Shown: positions 1 to 6,859 of the stretch, piece by piece
Layout: every line of letters starts with the position of its first letter
Numbering within the stretch: the stretch's first letter is position 1
Position numbers and translations under genes: made by a program
Source: Sulfurihydrogenibium yellowstonense SS-5
Lineage (GTDB): Bacteria > Aquificota > Aquificia > Aquificales > Hydrogenothermaceae
Length of the DNA: 14,397 bases
Assembly: GCF_000173615.1 (NCBI RefSeq)
Contig: NZ_ABZS01000012.1
Location: forward strand, 1 to 14,397
Reading direction: 5' to 3'
The notes under the pieces: model-generated
The model's input: only the letters and a program-made list of their open reading frames with translations
Told to the model about the DNA's origin: nothing
Database searches by the model: none

Positions 1-1
1 A

Positions 2-367
2 ATCATCGGTAATTATAGATACGCTATTTTCTTTTATTTAAGAGCTTTTGCTGAAAATCAAAGTGATTATGAACTTAAATATAAAGTGGCAACTCTTTAT
101 TATAAGCTTGGACAAATACCACTTGCTATCCAATCTGCAAAGGATGCTCTTTCAATCAAAGAAGATTACATGCCAGCCATAGAATTTTTGATTTCTTTAT
201 ATAATAGTGGTTATGAGATTGATGGATTAGAGAATATTTTAAAAAAAGCTTTAGAAAAATATCCAAATGATAAAAATATAATCTTAACCCTTGCAAAAAT
301 TTATCAAAAGAATAACAATACTACTGAGTATCAAAAATTGATGGAGAAGTTGCAAAGTAGCAAATGA
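2..367 (+). CDS. TPR-repeat protein, C-terminal part (5' end outside window)
   Basis: The frame is open from the first bases of the window, so this is the tail of a longer protein. The GTG at 86 is internal and not a credible start. About 121 residues are visible. They read as tandem amphipathic helix pairs of tetratricopeptide type, with segments such as YYKLGQIPLAIQSAKDALSI and ALEKYPNDKNIILTLAKIYQ showing the usual small/aromatic spacing and the conserved proline at a helix turn. TPR domains mediate protein-protein contacts; the partner cannot be read from this fragment. There is no signal peptide or membrane segment in the visible part. The TGA stop at 365-367 overlaps the ATG of the downstream sigma-54 activator (ATGA), so the two are almost certainly co-translated and may act together, for example with the TPR protein modulating or scaffolding the regulator. 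That link is inference. Confidence 0.85.
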   Translation: MIGNYRYAIFFYLRAFAENQSDYELKYKVATLYYKLGQIPLAIQSAKDALSIKEDYMPAIEFLISLYNSGYEIDGLENILKKALEKYPNDKNIILTLAKIYQKNNNTTEYQKLMEKLQSSK

Positions 368-1584
368 ACTACATAGATGAATTATGTTTAATCATTACAG
401 ATGAAAATTTAAAGATAAAAAGAATCAGTGAAAGTCTTGTAGAACTTCTTGGTTATGAACATTTTGACTTAATAGATGAAAATCTTAATAAATTTACAGA
501 CAGGAACATTAAAGAATTTTTAGACCAAAAAGAATTTGTAATATTTCTAAAAAGCAAAAGAGGAATTCAATTTAAAGGCTATTTTAAAACCACAGTCTTG
601 TATGATTATTTCAACAATCCAAAAGGATATCTATTTCAATTTTTAGAAACAAAAGATGAAAAGATGGATGAAGATTTTATGGTCTTTAACACTCAAAACG
701 TAAAAATGAAAAAAATCTTGGAAAGAGCCTCTTTGGTAGCCCAATCAGACGTGTCTGTTTTGATTTCTGGAGAAACAGGGACAGGAAAATCAAAGCTAGC
801 CAAATGGATCCATTTAAACAGCGTTAGAAGCAGGAATAATTTTGTATCGGTAAACTGTTCAGCCATTCCCGATACGCTTTTTGAGTCAGAATTTTTTGGC
901 TATGAAAAAGGTGCATTTACTGGAGCGGTCGGCTCTAAACCTGGTAAAGTTGAGCTGGCAGACGGCGGGACATTGTTTTTAGATGAAATTGGAGACCTTT
1001 CTTTAACTTCCCAAGCAAAGTTATTAGTTTTTGTAGATACGAAAGAATTTGAAAGACTTGGTTCAAGCAAACCAAGAAAATCTGATGTAAGAATAATTTC
1101 TGCTACAAACAAAGACTTAGTTAAAGAAATTCAGAATAAAAATTTTAGAAGTGATTTATTTTATAGATTGTGCGTAGTTAGAATAGAAATTCCACCACTT
1201 CGAGAAAGAAAAGAAGATATTCCTTTGATAGTAAACAGTATTTTAGCTAAGAAAAACAAAAGAATTTCACAGCGAGCTATGGATGTTATAGTTTCAAAGG
1301 ATTGGTATGGTAATGTTAGAGAACTTAGAGCTTTCTTAGAAGCGGTTAGCATTTTTACGGCTAACAAAGAAATTATAGACGTGGAAGACTTAAACTCTGA
1401 ATTTGTTCATTTTTCAGAAGAAGGAAATATAGAAATTTCAGAAGAAGTTCTTTTTAATGAAGAAAAAAGAATAGTAGAGGCATTGAAGAAATCAAAAGGA
1501 AATAAAAGCAAAGCTGCTAAGCTTCTTGGAATTAGTCCTGCTACGTTGTGGAGAAAAATAAAGCAATATAAGATTGAAGTATAA
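364..1584 (+). CDS. Sigma-54-dependent transcriptional activator: PAS-like sensor, AAA+ domain, Fis-type HTH
   Basis: This 406-residue protein is a bacterial enhancer-binding protein that uses ATP hydrolysis to open promoters bound by RNA polymerase with sigma-54. Residues 1-100 look like a PAS fold (ITDENLKIKRISESLVELLGY), a small-molecule, redox or protein-contact sensor. No receiver domain with a phosphorylatable Asp precedes the AAA+ core. The core shows Walker A GETGTGKS (136-143), the sigma-54 contact loop GAFTGA (183-188), Walker B GGTLFLDE (201-208), sensor-I SATN (246-249), an FRSDLFYRL segment (261-269) and sensor-II GNVREL (316-321). Residues about 365-402 form a Fis-type helix-turn-helix (KSKAAKLLGISPATLWRKIK). 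All key motifs are intact. The usual LLRVLQE stretch after Walker B reads LLVFVDT here. The start is fixed by the ATGA overlap with the upstream TPR gene. I saw no convincing -24/-12 promoter in the window, so the targets are unknown. Confidence 0.93.
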   Translation: MNYIDELCLIITDENLKIKRISESLVELLGYEHFDLIDENLNKFTDRNIKEFLDQKEFVIFLKSKRGIQFKGYFKTTVLYDYFNNPKGYLFQFLETKDEKMDEDFMVFNTQNVKMKKILERASLVAQSDVSVLISGETGTGKSKLAKWIHLNSVRSRNNFVSVNCSAIPDTLFESEFFGYEKGAFTGAVGSKPGKVELADGGTLFLDEIGDLSLTSQAKLLVFVDTKEFERLGSSKPRKSDVRIISATNKDLVKEIQNKNFRSDLFYRLCVVRIEIPPLRERKEDIPLIVNSILAKKNKRISQRAMDVIVSKDWYGNVRELRAFLEAVSIFTANKEIIDVEDLNSEFVHFSEEGNIEISEEVLFNEEKRIVEALKKSKGNKSKAAKLLGISPATLWRKIKQYKIEV

Positions 1585-1639
1585 GAGCTTAAGGATACTG
1601 CAAGATTTTTATTATATAGATATAGCTTCACCATTGACT

Positions 1640-1739
1640 GTTATCCTCAAAGCTTTAGTCTAAAGGAGCTTATCTTTTAAAGAAGGTGAATGAATAATTG
1701 AATAAAAGTATGAGATTCTTCACCGGCTGCAGATGTTCT
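1640..1739 (-). repeat. Degenerate copy of the dispersed intergenic repeat
   Basis: Two pieces match the arms of the repeat seen at 6317, 8312 and 12412, in reverse orientation. About 1640-1675 (TGTTATCCTCAAAG through TCTAAAGGAGCTT) resembles the reverse complement of the GATCCTTC...CTCAGGAT arm, with an internal palindrome CTTTAgtcTAAAG at 1653-1665. About 1712-1739 (GAGATTCTTCACCGGCTGC onward) closely matches the reverse complement of the arm at 12505-12531. The hairpin at 1651-1671 followed by ATCTTTT could also end transcription of the sigma-54 activator gene. Confidence 0.55.
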
Positions 1740-1749
1740 ATGTTAAATG

Positions 1750-2028
1750 TCAAGTACAAAAATTTTCATCAAATGGTCTTCTGTTTTTTAATACACCATA
1801 TGCCTGCCTTAATAACTTATGTGCTACAGCCACTAATGCTAACTTTTTAGCTTTACCTTTACTTACTAATCTTTCGTATAATTCTCTGCAGTATTTGTTA
1901 AACCTTATTGCTGATAATGCTGCCATGTATAGTATCTTTCTTGCATATGGATTTCCCATCTTTTTTATCCAGCCGCTTTTCTTTACACTTGTTCCACTTT
2001 CATATGGGCTTGGATTAAATTCCGAAAG
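1750..2028 (-). pseudogene. IS110-family transposase, C-terminal fragment
   Basis: On the minus strand the frame from the stop at 2029-2031 down to the TGA at 1750-1752 encodes 92 residues. The stretch beginning FNPSPYESGTSVKKSG, followed by GNPYARKILYMAALSA, CRELYERL and GKAKKLALVAVAHKLL, is the hallmark of the C-terminal half of IS110/IS116/IS902 transposases (Transposase_20 domain). The SGTS segment should contain the catalytic serine of that domain. The N-terminal DEDD RuvC-like half is absent, so this is dead. In known IS110-group elements the bridge RNA lies in the left end, upstream of the transposase. That side is missing here: the fragment stops about 45 nt from an IS256-type remnant on the other strand. 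Confidence 0.85.
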
Positions 2029-2073
2029 TTAAAATAATGTTATGTCTAAATAAAATTATAAGGAGGAGCAGCA

Positions 2074-2981
2074 ATGAATAAAAAAGAATACTTTGAAAAA
2101 ATATTAGACAGAAACGCTGAGGAATTAGTAAAAGAACTTTTTCCAAATGGTATAACAACTCAAGAAAAGATAGGTATAAGAAAGCTTTGGAATCTGTTGT
2201 AGAACTGTTTATGAACCAAGAAAGAAATTTCTTTCTTGAAAATGGCGATGATAACAAAGCAAATGGGTATTATGAAAGAAGTCTAAATACAGGTTCTTTC
2301 AAGCTTAACATAAATGTCCCAAGAGATAGAAAAGGTAGGTTTAGACCACAAATACTGCCTGACCCTTATAAAAGAGTTAATGAAGATTATATAAACCTTC
2401 TTATGAGTTTAGTATCCATTAGGAAAGCTTCTGTCTATGTAGTTCTTTAAAGTAGATTTACAAGGAAACAAAGATATATTTGGATTTTATACATTTTTCA
2501 GTAGTGAAAATAAAGCAGATTGGATAAAAGTATTCAATGATTTGATAGATAGAGGACTAAAAAGGGTAATGCTTATAGTAAGTGATGATTTTCCTGGGAT
2601 ATCAAAAGCTATAGAAACGCTATTTCCTTACACAGACCATCAGCTATGTTTAGTCCATTTACAAAGAAACGTTAGAAATCAAATGGATAAAGAAGATTCA
2701 CAAGTATTTAACAAAGAACTGAAAAACATTAAAGAAAACAGCTTAGCTTATGAAGATGGATTAGAAAAATTAGATGTAAAAATACAGTGAGAGTGTTAAT
2801 AGTATGATAGAAAAAGTGAGAATAGATTTATGTGAACATTCTTGAAATAAATCTGTTTATCCAGGAAGATAATTTAAAGAATGGAAAATTGAATAAATCT
2901 ATATCTGCTTTTAAAGGAGTTTCTTATGAAATTTTGCAACTGTTTAATAAAAAGTTTTCCATCCAGACACAAAATTATTGA
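2074..2981 (+). pseudogene. IS256/Mutator-family transposase, multiply broken remnant
   Basis: AGGAGGAG at 2061-2068 precedes ATG 2074, and the N-terminus reads MNKKEYFEKILDRNAEELVK. After about 2165-2180 the homologous reading moves to another frame (KKALESVVELFMNQERNFF), continuing with the IS256-typical core VPRDRKGRFRPQILP to 2450. Near 2400-2415 the reading jumps from INLLMSL to RKASVYVVL. This removes the region that should hold the first catalytic Asp. A further frame slip at about 2450 leads into VDLQGNKDIFGFY, then LIVSDDFPGISKAIE (second catalytic Asp) and QLCLVHLQRNVRNQM, ending at 2790. Overlapping frames then show VNSMIEKVRIDL (about 2794-2829) and the C-terminal end EINLFIQEDNLKNGK to ILQLFNKKF (2832-2981). 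At least three frame disruptions and two deletions make it non-functional. I could not identify terminal inverted repeats. Confidence 0.87.
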
Positions 2982-3039
2982 CAATTCTCATTTCTATTCT
3001 TTAATTTTCTTATAAACTCTTCTAATCTCTCCTCCATGA

Positions 3040-4575
3040 CTATACCGCTTTCCACTGAAAATCTACTATGTTTCTATCTTTTTTACTAAACTCAATTCCA
3101 ATCAAATAAACTTCTTCATACTTTCCTAAATACTTTTCAAAATATTTTTTCTCTTCAATTTGTTTTAAAGCTGTATTTTCTGGCTGGTCTTCTACTACTT
3201 TAAACTCTATGATGTATGCTTTGTTGTTGTAGATTATTGTTAAATCTATTCTACCTTTATTAGTAGTATCCTCTGCTACTGTTTCAAATCCTGCTCCGCT
3301 AAATAAAGCATAGACAATAGATGCATAAAAGCCTTCGTAGCTTTCTAAATCATTTTTTCTATACCAATCATATGGTATGCTTGCAAAAAATCTATGTAAG
3401 ATGTCTTTTAGTTTTTCTATTTGATTATCTCTTAAGGCTAATTTAATAGCCATATCTGTTTTGCTTTTTATACTTTTGTCTTGCAAAAAGTAAAATAAAA
3501 AATAGCTATTAAAGCTTTTCTTTACTTCAAAATTTGGATAGCTTAGGATATAAATTCTTTCTGTAGGTTCTTCTATTACATCTTTTATTGTCAGATATCC
3601 TGTTTGAAATAGTAGATTTTCCACATCCAAATCATCAATATCAAGGTTTGATAAAAGCTCTTCTCCTATTTCTAAGTTTTCTAACTCTGGCAAATAATAT
3701 TTATTTTGTTTAAAAAGCTTGATTAAAAACGTAGGCGTTCCTGTTTCAAACCAATATGGACGGAATTGTCTTTCTGCAAATAGAAGTAGAATATCAAAAG
3801 GATTGTAAACCTTTTCTCCAAGCCAGCTATAGCCGTTATACCATTTTCTTACTTCTTCTTTATCAAACTCTACTATCCTATCTGCAAATACTGTTTCTAA
3901 ATCTGTTTGTGTATATCCGCAGATAGTAGCAAAGTTTGGGTCTAATGTAATATCGTTTAACTGGTTTAATCCACTGAAAATAGATACTTTAGGAAATCTT
4001 GATACTCCTGTCAAAAATGCAAGCTTGATGTATGGGTCTGCTTTTTTTAATGCTGAATAAAGGTCTTTTAATATTTCTCTATTTTCTTTTGCATACTCTA
4101 TGTTTTCTATTGCATCTAAGATTGGCTTGTCATATTCATCTACTAAAATAACTACTTTTTCGTTATACTTCTCGTAAAGTTTTCTTATAAGCTCATAGAA
4201 TTTTAGGTTAAGCTCTTCTTCTTCAAGATTAATTTTATAATCATATGCTACGTTTTTTAAGTTGAAAGAAATCGTGCTTCTTAATTTTTCTGAATTATTA
4301 TTTGTTCCGATAGCAAAGCTAATTTTTATAATCGGATGCTTTTTACTCCAATCCCATTTGTCATAGATATACAAGCCTTTAAATAACTCTTTATTTCCTG
4401 AAAATGCTTCTTTGATTGTATCTAAAAACAGAGATTTTCCAAATCTTCTTGGTCTGCTTAAAAAATAGTATCCACCTTGTTCTAATTTTTTGATGAAAGG
4501 TGTTTTATCTACGTAATAGTAGTTTTCCTTTACAATCTTCTCAAAAGTTTGAATGCCTATTGGCATTTCTTTCAT
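3040..4575 (-). CDS. AAA-ATPase-like / PD-(D/E)XK nuclease-like protein (DUF1703 type)
   Basis: This 511-residue protein belongs to the family of an N-terminal AAA-ATPase-like domain (PF09820) plus a C-terminal PD-(D/E)XK domain (PF08011), as I recall the assignments. Visible landmarks are IGIQTFEKIVKENYYYVDKT near the N-terminus, an atypical P-loop RPRRFGKSL (41-49), Walker B VVILVDEYDKP (141-151), the FLTGVSRFPKVSIFSGLN block (187-204), a KWYNGY motif (244-249), and a nuclease core GRIDLTI with IIEFKV (D444, E457, K459). Family members are widespread, often in many copies per genome, and have no agreed function; defence or mobile-element roles have been suggested. I chose ATG 4575: AAAGGAGC lies about 8 nt upstream, whereas the longer ATG at 4608 has no ribosome site and falls inside the likely -10 element. 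The gene looks intact and sits alone beside transposon debris. Confidence 0.88.
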   Translation of the reverse strand: MKEMPIGIQTFEKIVKENYYYVDKTPFIKKLEQGGYYFLSRPRRFGKSLFLDTIKEAFSGNKELFKGLYIYDKWDWSKKHPIIKISFAIGTNNNSEKLRSTISFNLKNVAYDYKINLEEEELNLKFYELIRKLYEKYNEKVVILVDEYDKPILDAIENIEYAKENREILKDLYSALKKADPYIKLAFLTGVSRFPKVSIFSGLNQLNDITLDPNFATICGYTQTDLETVFADRIVEFDKEEVRKWYNGYSWLGEKVYNPFDILLLFAERQFRPYWFETGTPTFLIKLFKQNKYYLPELENLEIGEELLSNLDIDDLDVENLLFQTGYLTIKDVIEEPTERIYILSYPNFEVKKSFNSYFLFYFLQDKSIKSKTDMAIKLALRDNQIEKLKDILHRFFASIPYDWYRKNDLESYEGFYASIVYALFSGAGFETVAEDTTNKGRIDLTIIYNNKAYIIEFKVVEDQPENTALKQIEEKKYFEKYLGKYEEVYLIGIEFSKKDRNIVDFQWKAV

Positions 4576-4598
4576 ATTGTAAGCTCCTTTTTTCTTTA

Positions 4599-4612
4599 AT
4601 TTTAGCATAATA
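4599..4612 (-). promoter_or_regulatory. Extended -10 promoter for the AAA-ATPase/nuclease gene
   Basis: On the minus strand this reads TATTATGCTAAAAT, an extended -10 (TGnTAAAAT) with no good -35 at 17 nt. Transcription would begin near 4592, about 17 nt before the ATG at 4575. That supports the shorter start and argues against the ATG at 4608. Confidence 0.5.
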
Positions 4613-4710
4613 CATTTAGGAAAGTGTTATAAAATCTTGCAACTTCATTTTTTCTTGTTATCCAGTGTTATAAGTCAACGGCTATATATTTAAAATTATG
4701 ATCTACTCTA

Positions 4711-4740
4711 TTGAAGATTTGTGTTAACATAGTCTAAATT
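4711..4740 (+). promoter_or_regulatory. Possible sigma-70-type promoter for the FAD-linked oxidase gene
   Basis: TTGAAG (4711-4716) is followed after 18 nt by TAAATT (4735-4740), about 35 nt before the ATG at 4776. The fit to consensus is only fair, and the AT-rich background makes chance matches likely. Confidence 0.3.
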
Positions 4741-4775
4741 AATCTTTGAAACAATTTTAAAATGAGGTAGTTGAC

Positions 4776-6185
4776 ATGTTTAAAGTTAAACAGGTTGAAA
4801 AAATACCGTTACCTGATAGGGTTAAAAGAGCTTTGAAAGAAGCAATTGGAGAGCATAAAGTATTAGATGATGAAATGGATAGGATGTTATATTCATATGA
4901 TGCAACGAGATTAAGCTTTCCGCCGGATGTGGTTGTAATACCTGAAAGTGAAGAGGATATTAAAAAAGTGGTAAAAATTTGTTATGAAGAAGGTGTACCA
5001 ATAACTCCAAGAGGAGCAGGTTCAGGCTATACCGGTGGCGCTATTCCAGTAAAAGGTGGAGTATTAATTTCTTTTGAAAAGATGGATAAAATTTTATGGA
5101 TTGACGAGGATAACGCAGTTGCAAAAGTTCAACCGGGTGTAATTACTTATAGACTTCAGCAGGCAGTAGAGAAAAAAGGATTGTTCTATCCACCAGATCC
5201 GGCAAGTTATAAATTCTGCACGATGGGTGGAAATGTGGCTGAAAATGCAGGTGGTCCAAGATGTGTTAAGTACGGCGTAACAAGAGAGTATATCATGGAG
5301 CTTGACACTGTAATTTATACAGGAGAAACAATCCATACAGGAAGAATTACATTAAAAGATGTTGCGGGATATGATTTAACAAGACTTTTAATCGGCAGTG
5401 AGGGAACGCTTGGAATATTTACAGGAATAACAGTCAAGTTAATTCCAAAACCAAAAGCTAAGAAAACAGTAAAAGCTGTATATATGGACTTGGAATCTGT
5501 AGGAAAAACAGTTAAAGATATATTTAAAGCCGGAATTTCACCGTCAGCTCTTGAATTTATGGATAAGCTTGCAATAAATGCAGTAGAAGATTTTGGTCAT
5601 TTTGGATTAGATAGAGACGCAGAAGTTATACTTTTAATAGAAGTTGACGGTCATCCAAAAGCTCTTGAAGATGAGATTTTAGAAGTTGCTAAGATATGTG
5701 AAATGAATGGTGCAAAAGTTGAAGTTGCTAAAACAGACAGAGAAGCAGAGAAACTTTGGGAAGCTCGTAGGTCTTTATCTCCAGCAGTTGCAAAACTTGG
5801 AAGAACAAAAATAAACGAAGATATAGTATTTCCAAGAAGCTATTTACCAGAGGCACTTCCAAAGCTTAGAGAGATTGGAAGAAAATATAACTTAAAAATG
5901 GTGAACTTTGGACATATTGGAGATGGAAACGTTCATGCTAACTTTATGATAAATGGATTAGACCCGGATGAAGTAGCAAGAGCAGAAAAAGCTGTTGAAG
6001 AAGTTTTTGACTTAGCATTATCTTACAGAGGTTCTATCACTGGTGAACATGGGGTTGGTATAACAAAGGCAGAATTTATGAGAAAACAATTTTCTCCACA
6101 AGAAATGGAATTGATGAAGAAAATCAAAAGAGCATGGGACCCGGAAAACTTAATAAATCCTGGAAAGATGGGGTTAGACGATTAA
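4776..6185 (+). CDS. glcD: FAD-linked oxidase, GlcD type (glycolate / D-lactate / D-2-hydroxyacid dehydrogenase)
   Basis: This 469-residue flavoprotein oxidises a 2-hydroxy acid to the 2-oxo acid and passes electrons to a partner or quinone. The N-terminal PCMH-type FAD-binding domain carries VVVIPESEEDIKKVVKIC (52-69), PRGAGSGYTGG (78-88), TMGGNVAENAGG (149-160) and GSEGTLGI (207-214). The C-terminal substrate domain (FAD-oxidase_C) carries GHIGDGNVH (379-387), with the conserved histidines next to flavin and metal, and GEHGVG (423-428), ending NPGK. Length is normal for GlcD or D-lactate dehydrogenase. The start has GAGGT at 4764-4768. It stands alone: no GlcE or GlcF subunit lies next to it, so either the partners are elsewhere or it works as a single-subunit D-lactate dehydrogenase. 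The substrate cannot be fixed from sequence. Confidence 0.9.
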   Translation: MFKVKQVEKIPLPDRVKRALKEAIGEHKVLDDEMDRMLYSYDATRLSFPPDVVVIPESEEDIKKVVKICYEEGVPITPRGAGSGYTGGAIPVKGGVLISFEKMDKILWIDEDNAVAKVQPGVITYRLQQAVEKKGLFYPPDPASYKFCTMGGNVAENAGGPRCVKYGVTREYIMELDTVIYTGETIHTGRITLKDVAGYDLTRLLIGSEGTLGIFTGITVKLIPKPKAKKTVKAVYMDLESVGKTVKDIFKAGISPSALEFMDKLAINAVEDFGHFGLDRDAEVILLIEVDGHPKALEDEILEVAKICEMNGAKVEVAKTDREAEKLWEARRSLSPAVAKLGRTKINEDIVFPRSYLPEALPKLREIGRKYNLKMVNFGHIGDGNVHANFMINGLDPDEVARAEKAVEEVFDLALSYRGSITGEHGVGITKAEFMRKQFSPQEMELMKKIKRAWDPENLINPGKMGLDD

Positions 6186-6193
6186 ATACATTT

Positions 6194-6243
6194 AAGATTC
6201 TTCTCTGGCTGGCTAAAAACGCTGGTCAGTAGAAGAGTCTTTT
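6194..6243 (+). terminator. Hairpin terminator after the FAD-linked oxidase
   Basis: AAGATTCTTCTCTGGCTGGC (6194-6213) pairs with 6221-6241 over about 20 bp, with several G-T wobbles and one bulged T at 6230. The loop is TAAAAAC (6214-6220), and the 3' side ends in TCTTTT. It begins 8 nt after the stop codon. The arm also resembles the GAAGAATCTC arm of the dispersed repeat, so a repeat half may have been recruited as a terminator. Confidence 0.65.
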
Positions 6244-6551
6244 AAAAATTAACAAGAAAAATATCATTCTTTCTCTTAGGTAATCTTTCTTGGGACTGCT
6301 TGCAAAAATCCACATCGTCATTCTGAGCGAAGCGAAGAATCTCCTGTTTTCCTTTTCAAATCAAAAAATCAAAAGAGGAGATCCTTCTGATTTACATCCT
6401 CAGGATTACAAAGAAAGCGAAAAAGTAGAGGTAATTCATGAATTTTCCGTACACATCGTACCTTAGCAGACGCCTTATTTGTTATACTTCAAATGATATA
6501 GAAACCAATTATTTAATTACTTAATCTGAACGACTAACCGAATTTTTTCTA
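6244..6551. other. Convergent intergenic region between the FAD-linked oxidase and the Fe-S assembly gene
   Basis: This spacer lies between the 3' ends of two convergent genes. It holds one copy of the dispersed repeat (6317-6450). I saw no ORF with a ribosome site, no tRNA fold and no obvious minus-strand terminator for the pyrC operon. The stretch 6451-6551 shows nothing recognisable. Confidence 0.7.
6317..6450 (+). repeat. Dispersed inverted-arm intergenic repeat, copy with palindrome tail
   Basis: The left arm at 6317-6343 begins GTCATTCTGAGCG and ends GAAGAATCTC. The right arm at 6378-6410 begins GAGATCCTTCTG and ends CTCAGGATTACA. The right arm is roughly the inverted complement of the left. 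A tail follows at 6424-6445 (AGTAGAGG then AATTCATGAATT, a 12-bp perfect palindrome at 6433-6444). The left arm differs by one base from 12544-12570, and the tail differs by one base from 12455-12476. Confidence 0.8.
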
Positions 6552-6857
6552 TTAGATCTTCCAGCCAAGTTTTTGTAGTTTTTCTTTACCTTCTTTTGTA
6601 ATTAGAGAAGTAGACCAAGGTGTTGTAAAATCAAGTGTTATGTTGATATTTTCAATATTTAAATCATTTTTAAGTTTGCTAATTACTTGTGAGACTATTA
6701 CGTCTTGAAGAGGACAGTTTGGAGATGTGAGCATTAAGACAATATTTATACAATTATCTTTTATATCTATTGCCTTTACTAAACCTAAATTTACAATGTC
6801 TAATGGAATTTCTGGGTCATAAACTTCTTTTAATGAATCATAAATTTTGTTTATCAT
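6552..6857 (-). CDS. MIP18/PaaD-like Fe-S cluster assembly protein (DUF59)
   Basis: This 101-residue protein has the single-domain Fe-S assembly fold (PF01883). The signatures are YDPEIPLDIVNLGLV (13-27) and LTSPNCPLQDVI (43-54), with the conserved reactive Cys48 in a T-x3-CP setting, and the C-terminal block PWSTSLITKEGKEKLQKLGW. Relatives such as SufT, PaaD and CIA2 help deliver or mature Fe-S clusters; this protein is short and has no fused domain. Its ATG follows the pyrC stop by 2 nt on the same strand, so it is translated from the pyrC transcript. Dihydroorotase has no Fe-S cluster, so the pairing probably reflects general housekeeping; dihydroorotate dehydrogenase, which in some bacteria has a Fe-S partner, is a possible link. 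The specific client is unknown. Confidence 0.88.
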   Translation of the reverse strand: MINKIYDSLKEVYDPEIPLDIVNLGLVKAIDIKDNCINIVLMLTSPNCPLQDVIVSQVISKLKNDLNIENINITLDFTTPWSTSLITKEGKEKLQKLGWKI

Positions 6858-6859
6858 AG

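Noticed and set aside
86..88. GTG at 86 as the start of the first gene
   Set aside because: The frame is open and TPR-like back to the window edge, and no ribosome site precedes the GTG.
1733..2032. 99-codon plus-strand ORF
   Set aside because: It is the antisense shadow of the IS110 transposase fragment, which has clear family motifs on the minus strand.
4576..4608. Longer N-terminus for the ATPase/nuclease from ATG 4608
   Set aside because: It has no ribosome site and overlaps the probable -10 element. ATG 4575 has AAAGGAGC at good spacing and family-like sequence follows it.
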